Positions 15,690 to 25,738 are shown, counted from the stretch's first letter. The stretch is 64,000 nucleotides of DNA from JACVRW01 sp963733885 (GCA_963733885.1 CAVTES010000004.1:310001-374000), one strand, 5' to 3'. Notes: generated by a model from the letters alone, not told the origin. A program made the numbers and translations.

Positions 15690-18600
15690 TCAGGTAGGCG
15701 TTCCTTCGGGGTGAACGTTGTTCATGGCCCAGGTGACCTCGTCCTGCGGGGCCGGGTCGTAGACGCAGAACGTGCCCGTGCGGACCGCCCGGTCCAGGTG
15801 GCGGCCGAGCGAAGCGTCGCACTCCTCGATGCGGTGGATCGCCGCGCGGATCGCCCGCGTGGTGTTGACCCGGGCGCGCTCGGCGGCCGAGCGGGCCGGG
15901 CGGTCGCGGCCGCCGAGCCCCACCGCCCGGGCCAGCTCGCGGCCGATCAGCTCGCGCTCCTCGCGGGCGCGCGCCGCCCGCTCGAGGTCGTTGAATCGCT
16001 CGGCCTCGGCGAGGTCTTCCTCGAGCTGCGCGAGCCGCGCCCGGTAGGCGCGCTTGGCCTCCTCGTCGAGCCACGTGCCGCCGGTGTCCGCGTCGGCGCG
16101 CAGCTCGGGCGCCGGAGCCCCCGCTTGCAGCTCCACGACGTGCACCTCGGTGTGCGGCTCGGCCAGCAGCCGGGCCAGGTAGCCCATCCCCTTGCTGTCC
16201 TTCAGGTGGAACGATTCGCCGCCGTGGGTGAGGGTCCACAACTCGCCCTCGCGCACGAGCCCGGCGTGCCGCGGGCCATGCGGGTCCTTAGCGCCCGGCG
16301 CCACGGCAGCGGTGCGGAGCGCCGGCGCCGACATGACGCTGGTGGCCCGCTCGTGGCCGAGCAGCACCACCGCCCGGCGCTCGATCCCTGCCGCCCCGAG
16401 GCGCCGCGCCTCGGCCTCGGCCTGGTGAAGCAGCTCGCGAGCGCGCCCGCGGTCCCCGTGGCCCTCGCGGGCGAGCAGCAGCGAGGCCTCGTCGAGCGTG
16501 ACCCGCGCCAGCCAGACGGGAGCGCCGATCGCCGTGTAGCGGGCGGTCGTGCGCTCGAGGTGCCGGGCGGCGTCATCGTGCCGCCCGGCGACCGTGGCCA
16601 GCCGGCCGAGCGCGTGGTCCACGTCGCCCCAGGTGCTGATGCCGGTGTAGACGACCTGGTCGCTGAACGGCCGAAGCAACGCGTACAGGTCCTCGGCGCG
16701 GCCCGCGTTCCCGACCGACGCGCAGACAAGCGCCCACAGCACGACGCACGCGAGCCACGTCATGTCGCGCGGCAGCGTGTCGGGCCGCTCGGCGGCCAGC
16801 AGCTCGGCGGCCTCGATCGGCAGCTCGCCCTCGAGATAGGCGAGCGCCAGCAGGGCGCGGAAGCTCGGGATGCCCGGGTTCTCCGCCGCGGTCTCGGCGA
16901 TCATCGGCTGCAGCTCGGCCAGCCGGCCCTGGTCGTAGCGGATGTTCGTGAGCTGACTCGCGTAGAGGGAGAGAGCGTCAGGCTGGCCGCTGTCAGTCGC
17001 GATCTCGAGCGCCTCGGCGGCGAGCCGCTCGGCCTCGGGCAGCCGGCCGGCCATCGTCGCCACCGTGGCCTCGTCGTAGCGCGCGAGCCAGCGGGCGGAC
17101 GGCTCCCCGAGCCGCCCGGCCAGGTCACGCTGGCGTCGCACCACCCGCCGCAGCTCCTCCATCTCCCCGGTCTGCACCAGCGCGACGCCGCGCCAGTGCA
17201 GCGCGTGGAAGCGGGCCAGCGGGTCCCCGAGCCCGTCGGCGAGCCGCACGCTCTCCGCGGTGCACGCCAGCCGCTCGTCGAGCGTCTCAGGCGCCCAGAT
17301 CGGCATCGAGCGGGCGCCCAGCACGTAACAGAGTGTCCGCTGGTCGCCGAGCCGGCGCGCCACCCCAAGCGCCTCGTCGGCCACCGCCACGCGGCGCTGC
17401 CGGTCGGGCTCGAAGCTCAGCTCGAAGGCGAGCATGCCGAGCAGGACGGCGCGCTCACGCGAGTCGCCGTCGCCGGCCGCCTCGAGTGCGGCCTCGAGCA
17501 TCGCCACGCGCTCCGTGTCGATCTGCCCGGCGTCGCTCACGAACCCGCGCGTGTTCTCGATAACGGCCCGCACGAGGAGCTTCGGCTCGCCCAGCCGGCC
17601 GACCCAGGCGGGCCGCCTCGAGAAGCGTCTCGCGGAAGCGGGCGTCGCCGTGCTTGCGCTGCGCGACCCCCAGCGCGATCAGGAGCGAGCAGCGCTGCCT
17701 GTCCTGCGCCGTTCCGTGGAGGCCGAGCGCCTGGCCGAGCCAGCGCACAGCGGCGTCCGGGTCGATCTCCCGCAGCGCGTGCCGCCCGGCGAGCTCGGCG
17801 TAGCGGAGCGCGCGCTCGCGGTCGGGCGGGTTCGCCTCCGCCCAGTGGCGGGCGATCTCCCCGGCGGCCGCGCCGGTCGGCTCGCCGGCGAGCTCCTCGA
17901 GCGCCTCGGCGACCCGCCGGTGCAGGCGCGCCCGCCGCGCGGCGCCGAGGTGGTCGTACAGCGTGTGACCGATCAGCAGGTGGTGGAAGGCGAAGCGGCC
18001 GGGCCCGCTCACCGGCACGATCAGCCCGGCGCGCTCGGCGCCGTCGAGCACGTCCGCGATTCGCTCGTCGTCCAGCTCCGCAACGAGGGCGATCAGGCCG
18101 GTGTCGAACTCGCGCCCGACCACCGCCGCCGCCTCCAGCACAGCGAGGGCCTCGGGGCCGAGGGCGGCCGCGCGCGCGACGATCAGCTCACGCAGCGACG
18201 CCGGCGCCGCCAGCACGGCGCTTCCGCCGTCGCGCTCGAGCGCCGCCGCGGCGGCGGCGATTTCGCCGCGGCCGCTGAGGCCGCGTATCACCTCCGCCAC
18301 GAACAGCGGGTTGCCGTCGGTCTCCCGGTGGAGGGCGCGCGCGTACACCCGCTCGCCCTCCTCGAGCTCCGCGCCGGCCAGCTCCTGGACCAGGTCGAGC
18401 ACGTCGCCCTCGCCGAGACCCTCCAGCACTACCTCGCCCACCCGTTCGTCGCGGCGCAGCTGCGCGAGCGAGGCGAACAACTCGGCGCCCTCCGACGGCT
18501 CGACCGGCCGGGACGTGGCTATCACCAGCAGCCGCGGGCGGCTCGGGATCGCGAGCAGGTGGTTCAGGAGAAGGACGGTCGGGACATCCGCCCAGTGGAG

Positions 18601-19512
18601 GTCGTCGAGCACGAGCACGACCGGCTGGCGCGCCGACGCGGCAGAGAGCAGCGACCCGACCGCGCCGAACAGCACGTAGCGCTCGCCGCCGTGCCCGTCC
18701 TCGAGCGCGCCGGCGGGGGCACCCCGCTCGCGGACGGCCGGCACCAGGCTCGCCAGCTTCCCGAGCGCGGGTCCGGCGGACTCGAGCAGGGCGTCCGGCG
18801 CATTCGACACCAGGTGGCCCAGCGCTTCCGCAAACGCCTGGTACGGCGAGGCGAGCCCTTCGTCGGTCCGCCCGTACAGCACCAGCGCGCCGCGGGCGTG
18901 CGCGGCCAGCCCGGCCTCGGCGGCCAGCCGGGTCTTGCCGATGCCGGGCTCCCCGGTCAACAGGACGATGCGGCGCTCGCCGAAGCGAACGGCGTCGAGG
19001 TCGCGGAGCAGCAGCTTCAGCTCGCGGCGCCGTCCCACGCAGGCGCCGGTCCGTGTGGCGGCCAGCAGTCCGTCGGGAATGGGCGCCTCGGCGCCCCCCT
19101 CCCATTGGAGCTCCGCCGCGCCGCCGGAATGGCGCGCGAAGCGGTGCCCGCTGCCCGCGAGCAGCTCCACGGCGTCGCCCACCAGCACGTGGCCGCGCTC
19201 GGCCTGGCCGGCGAGGCTCATCGCCTCCTCGACGGCGCCCCCCTCGAGGGCATCCGGCCCCCGCACCACGTCGCCGTGGGCGATCCCGATGCGCGGCCCC
19301 CGCTGCCCCACGGCGCGGCGCTCGGCGAGTGTGGCGGCGGCCAGCGCCCCGGAGAGGTTGCCGAACACCGCCAGCAGCGCTCCGTCCACGCGCTCGACGT
19401 CGCCCTCGTTGCCGGTCACGGCTGCGCGCAGCGCCGCCGGGGAGCAATCCAACCCGATACAAAGCACGGTCGCCGTGGTCGACAGCGTTGCGGTGCGAGT
19501 CCGGCGATCCAC
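15690..19512 (-). CDS. Large cyclase-homology/AAA ATPase/TPR signalling regulator, interrupted by one frameshift
   Basis: Removing one base gives a 1273-residue protein. The N-terminus (about 1-150) resembles a degenerate class III nucleotidyl-cyclase domain (FGNLSGALAAATLAERRA, RIGIAHGDVV). The STAND/AAA ATPase follows: Walker A LLTGEPGIGKTRLAAEAG and Walker B VVLVLDDLHWADVP. TPR-like repeats fill the middle. The C-terminus has the FHLKDSKGMGYLARLL module and RVNTTRAIRAAIHRIEE, common in actinobacterial relatives. Near 17598 the frame shifts: ...LLEAARLGR is followed in another frame by RLGEPKLLVRAVIENTRG. Without correction it splits into ORFs ending at 17455 and starting near 17573. The metal-binding Asp of active cyclases is not evident, so the domain is probably sensory only. 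Confidence 0.85.
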
Positions 19513-19550
19513 GAGGGGTTTGTTTAACGGTAGCCGGTCGGGCCGTCAGG

Positions 19551-21077
19551 TCAAGCCGACACGACCGTGGCCGCGCCGCCCCGGCGCGGATCCCCGCCGC
19601 CGCTCAGCTCCCCCGTCGCGGTGTTGCGGGCCACGGCCTGAACGCCGCCGAAGAAGAGGTTCTGCTCGGCCCAGCGCCGCACGCGCCAGTCGCCCGACTC
19701 GAGCTTTAGGAGGGCGTCCTCGTCCACCCCCGGCTCGGCCTCCACCTCGCGGCCCTCGACATGGATGCGCGGGCTCGACACCGCCTCCTGCGCCGGGAGG
19801 CCGTGGTCCACGACCGCAAGGATCGTCTGGAGGATCGCCGAGCGGATCCTGTTCGAGCCGGCCGAGCCGAGCGCGATCTCGGGCCGCCCGTCGAGGAGCA
19901 CGACGGTCGGGGCCATCATGCTGGGGACGCGGGCGCCGGGCTCGTGCCGGTGGTAGCCGAGCGGGTTGAGGTCCTGCTCGCCCAGCATGTTGTTCACGTG
20001 CATCCCGGTGCCCGGCACCACCACGCCCGAGCACGAGCCGTTCGAGCAGGTCACGGACGCGCAGGCTCCCTCCGCGTCCATGACCGCCAAGTGGGTGGTG
20101 TTCCCGAGCCGCGACCGCACCTCCGTGGCCACGTGGTCGAGCGCGTCCGCCTTGAGGAACCGCTCGAGATAGCCCTCGGTCACGAGGCCCTCCACGAACT
20201 CCTCGTCGCGGGCGCGGTTGGTCGAGGCGATCACCTCGGCGATCACGTCGGCGTCGTGGCGGAGGTCGAGCCGCTCGAGGATGCCGAGCGCGTCGGCGAT
20301 CAGGATGCCGCCCGACGATGGCGGCGGGTTCGTCAGAACCGCCCGGCCCCGGTACGTCACCCGCGCGGGCTCGCGCTCGACGACCTCGTACGACTCCAGA
20401 TCGTCGTGCGTGAGCAGTCCGCCGCGCTCGAGCACCCAGTCGCTGACGGCGGCGGCCACGTCGCCCGTGTAGAGGAACCCGGGGCCCTCGGAGCCGAGCC
20501 GGTCGAGCAGGTCGCCCAGCTCGGGCAGGCGGATCGTCTCGCCGGTTTGCAGCAGTCGCCCGCCGGGCGCGTACAGCTCGGAGCACTCCGGCGTGGAGCG
20601 GAAGATCGGCTCGAGCACCTCGAACAGGAACGCCTGCATCGGCACGACCTCCACGCCTTCCCGCGCTGCGCGCGCCGGGCCGGTGGTGAGGTCGCCGAGG
20701 CGAACGCTGCCGAAGCGCTCCAGCGCCGCGGCGAGGCCCAGCGTCGTGCCGTAGGCGCCGCAGGATGAGGGCCCGACGTTGAAGCGCTGGATGGCGTGCT
20801 CGGAAAAGCGGACGTCGATGGGCGTCAGAGCCTCCGGCTCGGCGCCGTCGAGGCCGCGTCCCGGGGCGGCGACGAAGAAGTCGAGCAGGTGGTCCTCGCC
20901 GCTCGCCGTGTGCACGAGCATGAAGCCGCCCGCGCCCGGCCCGGTCAGCGGCGACTCGGCGACGAACGACATCAGGACGCACGCCACGGCGGCATCCACG
21001 GCGTTTCCGCCGCCGTGCAGCACATCCGCCCCGGCCTGCGCGGTGCGCGGGTGTCCGGCCGCAACAACCCCTCTCAC
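19551..21077 (-). CDS. ggt: Gamma-glutamyltransferase family protein
   Basis: A 508-residue Ntn-hydrolase that transfers or hydrolyses gamma-glutamyl groups, as in glutathione or other gamma-Glu-thiol breakdown. The N-terminus is typical (VVAAGHPRTAQAGADVLHGG GNAVDAAVA-like). The autoprocessing site GNTTHLAVMDAEG supplies the catalytic Thr, and downstream come PGTGMHVNNMLGEQDLNP, PSMMAPTVV and GSAGSNRIRSAILQT. The GTG at 21077 is the first start after the FtsZ stop, 11 bases away. No signal peptide is visible, so it may be cytoplasmic, unlike many GGTs. Confidence 0.92.
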   Translation of the reverse strand: MRGVVAAGHPRTAQAGADVLHGGGNAVDAAVACVLMSFVAESPLTGPGAGGFMLVHTASGEDHLLDFFVAAPGRGLDGAEPEALTPIDVRFSEHAIQRFNVGPSSCGAYGTTLGLAAALERFGSVRLGDLTTGPARAAREGVEVVPMQAFLFEVLEPIFRSTPECSELYAPGGRLLQTGETIRLPELGDLLDRLGSEGPGFLYTGDVAAAVSDWVLERGGLLTHDDLESYEVVEREPARVTYRGRAVLTNPPPSSGGILIADALGILERLDLRHDADVIAEVIASTNRARDEEFVEGLVTEGYLERFLKADALDHVATEVRSRLGNTTHLAVMDAEGACASVTCSNGSCSGVVVPGTGMHVNNMLGEQDLNPLGYHRHEPGARVPSMMAPTVVLLDGRPEIALGSAGSNRIRSAILQTILAVVDHGLPAQEAVSSPRIHVEGREVEAEPGVDEDALLKLESGDWRVRRWAEQNLFFGGVQAVARNTATGELSGGGDPRRGGAATVVSA

Positions 21078-21088
21078 GGGGCGGACAG

Positions 21089-22597
21089 CTAGCGCGGAGA
21101 TGAACTCGGGACGTCGATATCCGCGAGGGTCGAGCTGCGCTCGCGCTCGCGGCCGCGCCGCACGCTCGGCTCGTGGTCGGCCGGGATGCGCGACTCGCTC
21201 GGCTCCGCGCGCGGGCCGGCCCGGTACTGCGGCCGGTCGCCGTAGCCGGTGGCCACCACCGTGACCCAGACCTGGTCCTCGACCTTCTCGTCGACCATGG
21301 CCCCGAAGATGATGTTCGCCTCGGGGTGTGCCGCCTCGGTCACGGCCTTCGCGGCCTCGTTTACCTCCCACAGGGAGAGGTCGCGGCCGCCGGTGACCGA
21401 CAGCAGGATCGACCGCGCGCCCTCGAGCGACGTCTCGAGCAGCGGCGACTCGATCGCGTGCGCCACCGCGTCCATCGCGCGGTGCTCGCCGGTCCCCATG
21501 CCGATCCCGAGCAGCGCCTGCCCGGCCTCGGACATGATGGTGCGGACGTCGGCGAAGTCCAGGTTGATCAGGCCGGGCAGTGTGATCAGGTCGGAGATGC
21601 CCTGCACGCCCTGGCGCAGCACGTCGTCGGCCACGCGGAAGGCCTCGACCATCGAGGTCGACTTGTCGAGCACGGTGAGCAGGCGCGAGTTCGGGATCAC
21701 GATCAGCGTGTCCACCTCGCGCGCGAGCTCCTCGACCCCCTGGTCTGCCTGCTCGCCGCGCCGCTGGCCCTCGAACGAGAACGGCTTGGTGATGATGCCG
21801 ACCGTGAGGGCGCCGACCTCGCGGGAGATTCGCGCCACGATCGGGGCCGCCCCCGTGCCGGTGCCGCCGCCGGCGCCGGCGGTGATGAACACCATGTCGG
21901 AGCCCCTGAGCATGGCCTTGAGCTGGTCGTAGTCCTCGAGTGCGGAGAGGCGACCGAGCTCGGGGTTCGAGCCGGAGCCGAGCCCACGCGTGATGTCGCC
22001 GCCGATGTGCAGGCGGCTGTGCGCCGCGGACTGCTCGAGCGACTGGGTGTCGGTGTTGACCGCGATGAACTCGACGCCCTCGACCTCGGCCTCGATCATG
22101 CGGTTGACGGCGTTCACGCCTGCGCCTCCCACGCCGACGACGCGGAGCACGGGCTCCGTCACCTGGCCGGCGGACGGCATGGCGTATGACCCCGGCTCCG
22201 GCGCGTGCGTGCGGGGCGGCTCCGGCTCCCGCTCCATCATGTTCTCGGGGATGTCCGCCGAGAACACCGAGCGCAGCCGCTCCTCCGGGCTCGGCACGCC
22301 GTCGTAGCGGCTGTAGGGCTCCTGCTCGGCCTCTCGCTCGCGCCGCCGCGCCCGCTCGTCGGCGCGCTGCTGGGCGCGCTTGGCGGCCTCGGTCAGCTCC
22401 ATCCCGCGGCCGGATTCGGGCCGCGGGCGCGTAATCTGCGGCGAGGGCCCGTCCTCGGGCAGCGGCCGGCCGCCGCGCGGCTCCTCCGCGGGCTTGCCGG
22501 GCTCCTCCTCGCGACGCTGAGGCTCGTCTTCCTCCGTATTGCGGAAGAGCTGGGCCAGCGGCCCCTCGCGCATGCTCGCCCGGTTACCGCTTGCCAT
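21089..22597 (-). CDS. ftsZ: Cell division GTPase FtsZ with long N-terminal extension
   Basis: A 502-residue FtsZ, longer than the usual 350-420. The tubulin-like GTPase begins near residue 149 (LRVVGVGGAGVNAVNRMIEA); the signature GGGTGTGAAP is at 243-252, with T7-loop NLDFADVRTIM. Before it lies a 148-residue hydrophilic extension rich in Glu, Arg and Pro, including a charged helix (AAKRAQQRADERARRREREA). The C-terminal peptide reads STLADIDVPSSSPR, keeping DIDVP but lacking the Phe-Leu/Ile of the conserved tail. The start overlaps the parA stop by 14 bases. No dcw-cluster genes (ftsW, murG, ftsQ) are nearby. Confidence 0.95.
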   Translation of the reverse strand: MASGNRASMREGPLAQLFRNTEEDEPQRREEEPGKPAEEPRGGRPLPEDGPSPQITRPRPESGRGMELTEAAKRAQQRADERARRREREAEQEPYSRYDGVPSPEERLRSVFSADIPENMMEREPEPPRTHAPEPGSYAMPSAGQVTEPVLRVVGVGGAGVNAVNRMIEAEVEGVEFIAVNTDTQSLEQSAAHSRLHIGGDITRGLGSGSNPELGRLSALEDYDQLKAMLRGSDMVFITAGAGGGTGTGAAPIVARISREVGALTVGIITKPFSFEGQRRGEQADQGVEELAREVDTLIVIPNSRLLTVLDKSTSMVEAFRVADDVLRQGVQGISDLITLPGLINLDFADVRTIMSEAGQALLGIGMGTGEHRAMDAVAHAIESPLLETSLEGARSILLSVTGGRDLSLWEVNEAAKAVTEAAHPEANIIFGAMVDEKVEDQVWVTVVATGYGDRPQYRAGPRAEPSESRIPADHEPSVRRGRERERSSTLADIDVPSSSPR

Positions 22598-23351
22598 TCG
22601 CCAGGACCTCCTCCGCTAGCTGACGGTAGGCGTAGGCCGCCTTGCCGTCCGGGTCGTACTTCAGGACCGACATCCCCTTCACCGGAGCCTCCGCGAAGCG
22701 CACCGTCTTGTTGATGCGCGAGGCGAACACGCGGTCCCCGAAGTTCTCCTCGAGGATTTCGATCGCCTCCTTTGCATGGACCGTCCGGTTGTCCACGAGC
22801 GTCGGCAGGATGCCCTCTATCTCGATCTCCGGGTTCAGCTCTTCTCGAACCATCGACAGGGTGTTCTGGAGCTGGATCAGCCCGCGCATGGAGAGATACT
22901 CGCATTGCACGGGGACGATCACCTTGTGGGACGCCGTCAGGGCGTTGATCGTGAGCAGCCCGAGGCTCGGCGGGGTGTCGATGAAGATGAAGTCGTAGTC
23001 CTCGAGAATCGGGTCCAGCGCCTTCTTGAGCGAGCGCTCACGCCCGATCATGGTCGACATCGCGATCTCGGCGCCGGCCAGGTCGATCGACGCGCACGCA
23101 ACGTCGACCTCGCGCTTGCGGATCACCTCGCGGATCGAGACCTTGTGCACGAGCACGTCGTACATCGACAGCTCGAGAGCGTCTGGATCGATGCCCTGGC
23201 TCATGGTCAGGTTGCCCTGCGGGTCGAGGTCCACACAGAGCACCCGGTGAGCGCGCTCGACGAACGCGGCCGCCAGGTTGAGGGCGGTGGTCGTCTTGGC
23301 GACACCCCCCTTCTGGTTCGTGAAGGCGATGACCTTGGCCGTTGGCTCCAT
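22584..23351 (-). CDS. parA: ParA family partition ATPase
   Basis: A 255-residue ParA/Soj-type ATPase. The deviant Walker A KGGVAKTTTALNLAAAF is at about 14-30, the A' motif is VLCVDLDPQGNLT, and Walker B is DFIFIDTPPSLGLLTINA. It lacks the N-terminal HTH of plasmid ParA proteins, so it is the small chromosomal type. Such ATPases position cargo (origins, division or other complexes) along the nucleoid with a ParB-like partner. No parB is present here; instead the gene overlaps ftsZ, suggesting a division-positioning role. A stem-loop abuts its start codon. Confidence 0.93.
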   Translation of the reverse strand: MEPTAKVIAFTNQKGGVAKTTTALNLAAAFVERAHRVLCVDLDPQGNLTMSQGIDPDALELSMYDVLVHKVSIREVIRKREVDVACASIDLAGAEIAMSTMIGRERSLKKALDPILEDYDFIFIDTPPSLGLLTINALTASHKVIVPVQCEYLSMRGLIQLQNTLSMVREELNPEIEIEGILPTLVDNRTVHAKEAIEILEENFGDRVFASRINKTVRFAEAPVKGMSVLKYDPDGKAAYAYRQLAEEVLANGKR

Positions 23352-23376
23352 ACGCAGTGCGTATTCGCACGTGCGT
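23352..23376 (-). promoter_or_regulatory. Stem-loop immediately upstream of parA start codon
   Basis: In the mRNA sense the 25 bases before the ATG read ACGCA-c-GTGCG-AATA-CGCAC-TGCGT. This forms ten base pairs with a single bulge and an AATA loop, ending directly at the start codon. No Shine-Dalgarno sequence is seen between hairpin and ATG. It could limit ribosome access, or as DNA be a dyad operator for autoregulation. The structure is seen directly; the function is inferred. Confidence 0.5.
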
Positions 23377-23399
23377 GGGCGATTCCTTCAGCCGGCGTG

Positions 23400-24365
23400 C
23401 TATGGGCCGCCCGCAGCCCAGAGGGCATCCGCCGCCCACGCCCCGGTGATGACCGTGTCGGGATCGTGGCCGCCCTGCAGGGCGCGGCGGAGGGCAAGCA
23501 GCTGCAGGCGAACGGTGAGCGGGATCTGGGCGATCAGCTCGTCGCCGGGCTCCGCGCCGGATTCGCCCAGCCTGGCGATGGACACCCCCTCGGCCTCCGC
23601 CGCCCTCGCCAGCTCGTCCATCAGGCCGTCAGCGTCCCGCCCGAGCAGCAGCAAGGCGTCGCGCTCGCCGAGCGGGACCGCCGAGCCGTGCAGGAGGTAC
23701 TCGGCGTCGTAGCCCTCGGCGGCGAGGCGGGCGGCCTCCCGCAGCTTCAGGGCCCCCTCTCGAGCGGTTACCGCCTCGGGGCCCGTGCCTGCGAGCACGA
23801 GCAGGCGCTCGGGCTCGGGCACCGCGTCGAGGCCCGGGGCGGCGAGCGCGGCCTCGGCGGCGTCCGCGGCTGCCACGACGATCTCGGGCCCCAGACCCTC
23901 GGCGCCGAGCTCGCCCGCGATCAGGGCCAGCACGGCGAGGGCGCCCGTGTAGCTGCGCGTATAGGTCTCGGACCGCTCCTTCTCCGTGATTTCCACGGCC
24001 TCCGGCCAGCCGACGCCGGTCGCTGTGAGCGAGACGGTCTCCGCGCCGAGGCCGAGCGCCCGGTCGCGGGCGGCGCGCGCGTACGCGGTCTCGCCCGTGT
24101 GCGAGATTACGATCACGCCGTCGCCGGCCCGCAGGGGCGCGCGGCGAGCGAAGTCCATCGACGAGGCGAAGCGGGCGTCGATGCCGGCCCGCGCCATCAT
24201 CGCGGCGCCCAGCTCGGCGGCGTGCAGGCTCGTCCCTGTGCCGACCAGCCAGAGCCGATCGCCCGCGGCCAGCCGGTTCCCGTGCGGGGGCAACTCGAGC
24301 CCGGCGAGTCGCCGCAGCTCCTCGGGCTGGGTTCTGATGGCGCGCTCCAGCTCGGTCACGTTCAT
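23400..24365 (-). CDS. SIS-domain sugar-phosphate isomerase/deaminase-like protein
   Basis: A 321-residue protein with two SIS domains resembling the isomerase half of GlmS or AgaS. LVGTGTSLHAAELGAAMMAR and VIVISHTGETAYARAARD in the first domain are the sugar-phosphate binding loops. The second has LLVLAGTGPEAVTAREGALK LREAARL-like sequence, in which Glu and Lys of the EGALKLRE region match the GlmS active-site segment. There is no glutaminase domain. It lies 48 bases upstream of parA on the same strand and is divergent from the ankyrin gene. The true substrate is unknown. Confidence 0.87.
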   Translation of the reverse strand: MNVTELERAIRTQPEELRRLAGLELPPHGNRLAAGDRLWLVGTGTSLHAAELGAAMMARAGIDARFASSMDFARRAPLRAGDGVIVISHTGETAYARAARDRALGLGAETVSLTATGVGWPEAVEITEKERSETYTRSYTGALAVLALIAGELGAEGLGPEIVVAAADAAEAALAAPGLDAVPEPERLLVLAGTGPEAVTAREGALKLREAARLAAEGYDAEYLLHGSAVPLGERDALLLLGRDADGLMDELARAAEAEGVSIARLGESGAEPGDELIAQIPLTVRLQLLALRRALQGGHDPDTVITGAWAADALWAAGGP

Positions 24366-24389
24366 CCAGTCCGATGTATACCTCCGCCG

Positions 24390-25598
24390 ATGTCAATGAC
24401 CGATGCACGGGACTTCGTCGGGGCGGCGACCGAGCAGCGCCGGGCGCGCGCGGAAGCGATGCTCGCGGCCAACCCGGAACTACCGCGCGACCCGTGGGTG
24501 GCGCTCGCGCTCGGCCGCGGCTGGGACGGCGATCCGATCGAGCCGGGCGGCCCGCGCGGCTGGGCGCCCTTGCTATACGTCACCCATTCGTGCTTCGCGA
24601 GCATCGAGCTGGCCCGCGAGCTGCTGGACCGCGGCGCCGATCCCAACGCCTTCTTCACGAACGAGTACGGGCGCATGTCGGCGCTCTACGGAGCGGCAGG
24701 TCGCGTGCACGACGCCGGCCTCACACGCCTCCTGCTCGAGCGCGGCGCGAACCCGGACGACGGCGAGTCGCTCTACCACGCCACCGAGGCTCGGAGCCCG
24801 GATTGCGTGAGGGTCCTGCTGGAGCACGGCGCAACGGTCGAGGGCAGCAACGCCCTGGCGCATGCGCTCGACGAGGATCGGCTCGAGCACGTTCGGCTGC
24901 TGCTCGAGGCCGGGGCGGACCCCGGCGAGGGCGCCTACGTAGCGCACGCCGTGCGGCGCGGTCGGGGGCCCGAGGTGCTGCGGCTGCTGGTGGAGCACGG
25001 CGCCGACGTGGACCGGCCGGGCGGCGAGACCTGGCGCGGAGACGTCCCCCTGCGCACGCCGTATCAGCACGCCGTCCTGCGCGGGCGCGCTCGCGTGGCG
25101 GAAACGCTGGCCGAGCTCGGCGCGAGCACCGACGCCGACCCCGGCGACCTCGCCGTCGGTGCCGTGGCCCGCGGCGAGCGGCCGGCGACCCCGCTGCCCG
25201 CGGATCCTGATGTCGACGTCCAGGAGGTGCTCATCCTCACCGCGCTCTTCGAGCATCCCGACCTCGTGGTCGACCTCGTCGGCCCGGACTTCCGCGGCGT
25301 TGTCGGCGGCTCGCCGGAGGGAACCCTGCTTCACCATGCGGCTTGGGTCGGGAACGCCGGCTTCGTGCGGAGGCTGCTCGAGCGGGGCGCCGACCCGAGC
25401 GCCGACTACGGCTCGGGCACCCCGCTGGCGTGGGCCGCCCACGGCTCATGCAACTGGGAGGCCGCCCCCGGGCGCGACTACGTGGCCGTCGCTGAGCAGC
25501 TCGCGGCGGCCGGGGACCGGATCGGCGGCGGCCTGCTCGAGCAGGCGGACGGGCCGCTCTACGAGTGGCTCGCCGAGCGCGTCCGGGCCGGCGCTTAA
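24390..25598 (+). CDS. Ankyrin repeat protein
   Basis: A 402-residue cytoplasmic protein built of ankyrin repeats. At least five can be read from the repeated LLERGANP-type endings: ARELLDRGADPNAFFTNEYG, LTRLLLERGANPDDGES, VRVLLEHGATVEGSN, VRLLLEAGADPGEGAYV, LRLLVEHGADVDRPGGE and, near the C-terminus, VRRLLERGADPSADYGSG. Two ATGs lie six bases apart (24390 and 24396) and either may start. Such proteins bind partner proteins; the partner is not known. Confidence 0.88.
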   Translation: MSMTDARDFVGAATEQRRARAEAMLAANPELPRDPWVALALGRGWDGDPIEPGGPRGWAPLLYVTHSCFASIELARELLDRGADPNAFFTNEYGRMSALYGAAGRVHDAGLTRLLLERGANPDDGESLYHATEARSPDCVRVLLEHGATVEGSNALAHALDEDRLEHVRLLLEAGADPGEGAYVAHAVRRGRGPEVLRLLVEHGADVDRPGGETWRGDVPLRTPYQHAVLRGRARVAETLAELGASTDADPGDLAVGAVARGERPATPLPADPDVDVQEVLILTALFEHPDLVVDLVGPDFRGVVGGSPEGTLLHHAAWVGNAGFVRRLLERGADPSADYGSGTPLAWAAHGSCNWEAAPGRDYVAVAEQLAAAGDRIGGGLLEQADGPLYEWLAERVRAGA

Positions 25599-25738
25599 GG
25601 CCCCCAGCACGAGCGAGGACGAACTCGTCCCGTGGCTGAAGACGGTGGTCATTCGTAACTTTTGTACCTACGTCACGCCTTAATCTCCGACCGGCGCTGT
25701 CGGGACGCTTGCGTCGGTCGAGAGATGAGGCCGCGCGG

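Noticed and set aside
21077..21115. FtsZ-gamma-glutamyltransferase fusion protein
   Set aside because: It requires an inserted base and the present sequence has a stop at the FtsZ end. No functional link supports a fusion. It is kept only as an explanation to test for the odd FtsZ tail.
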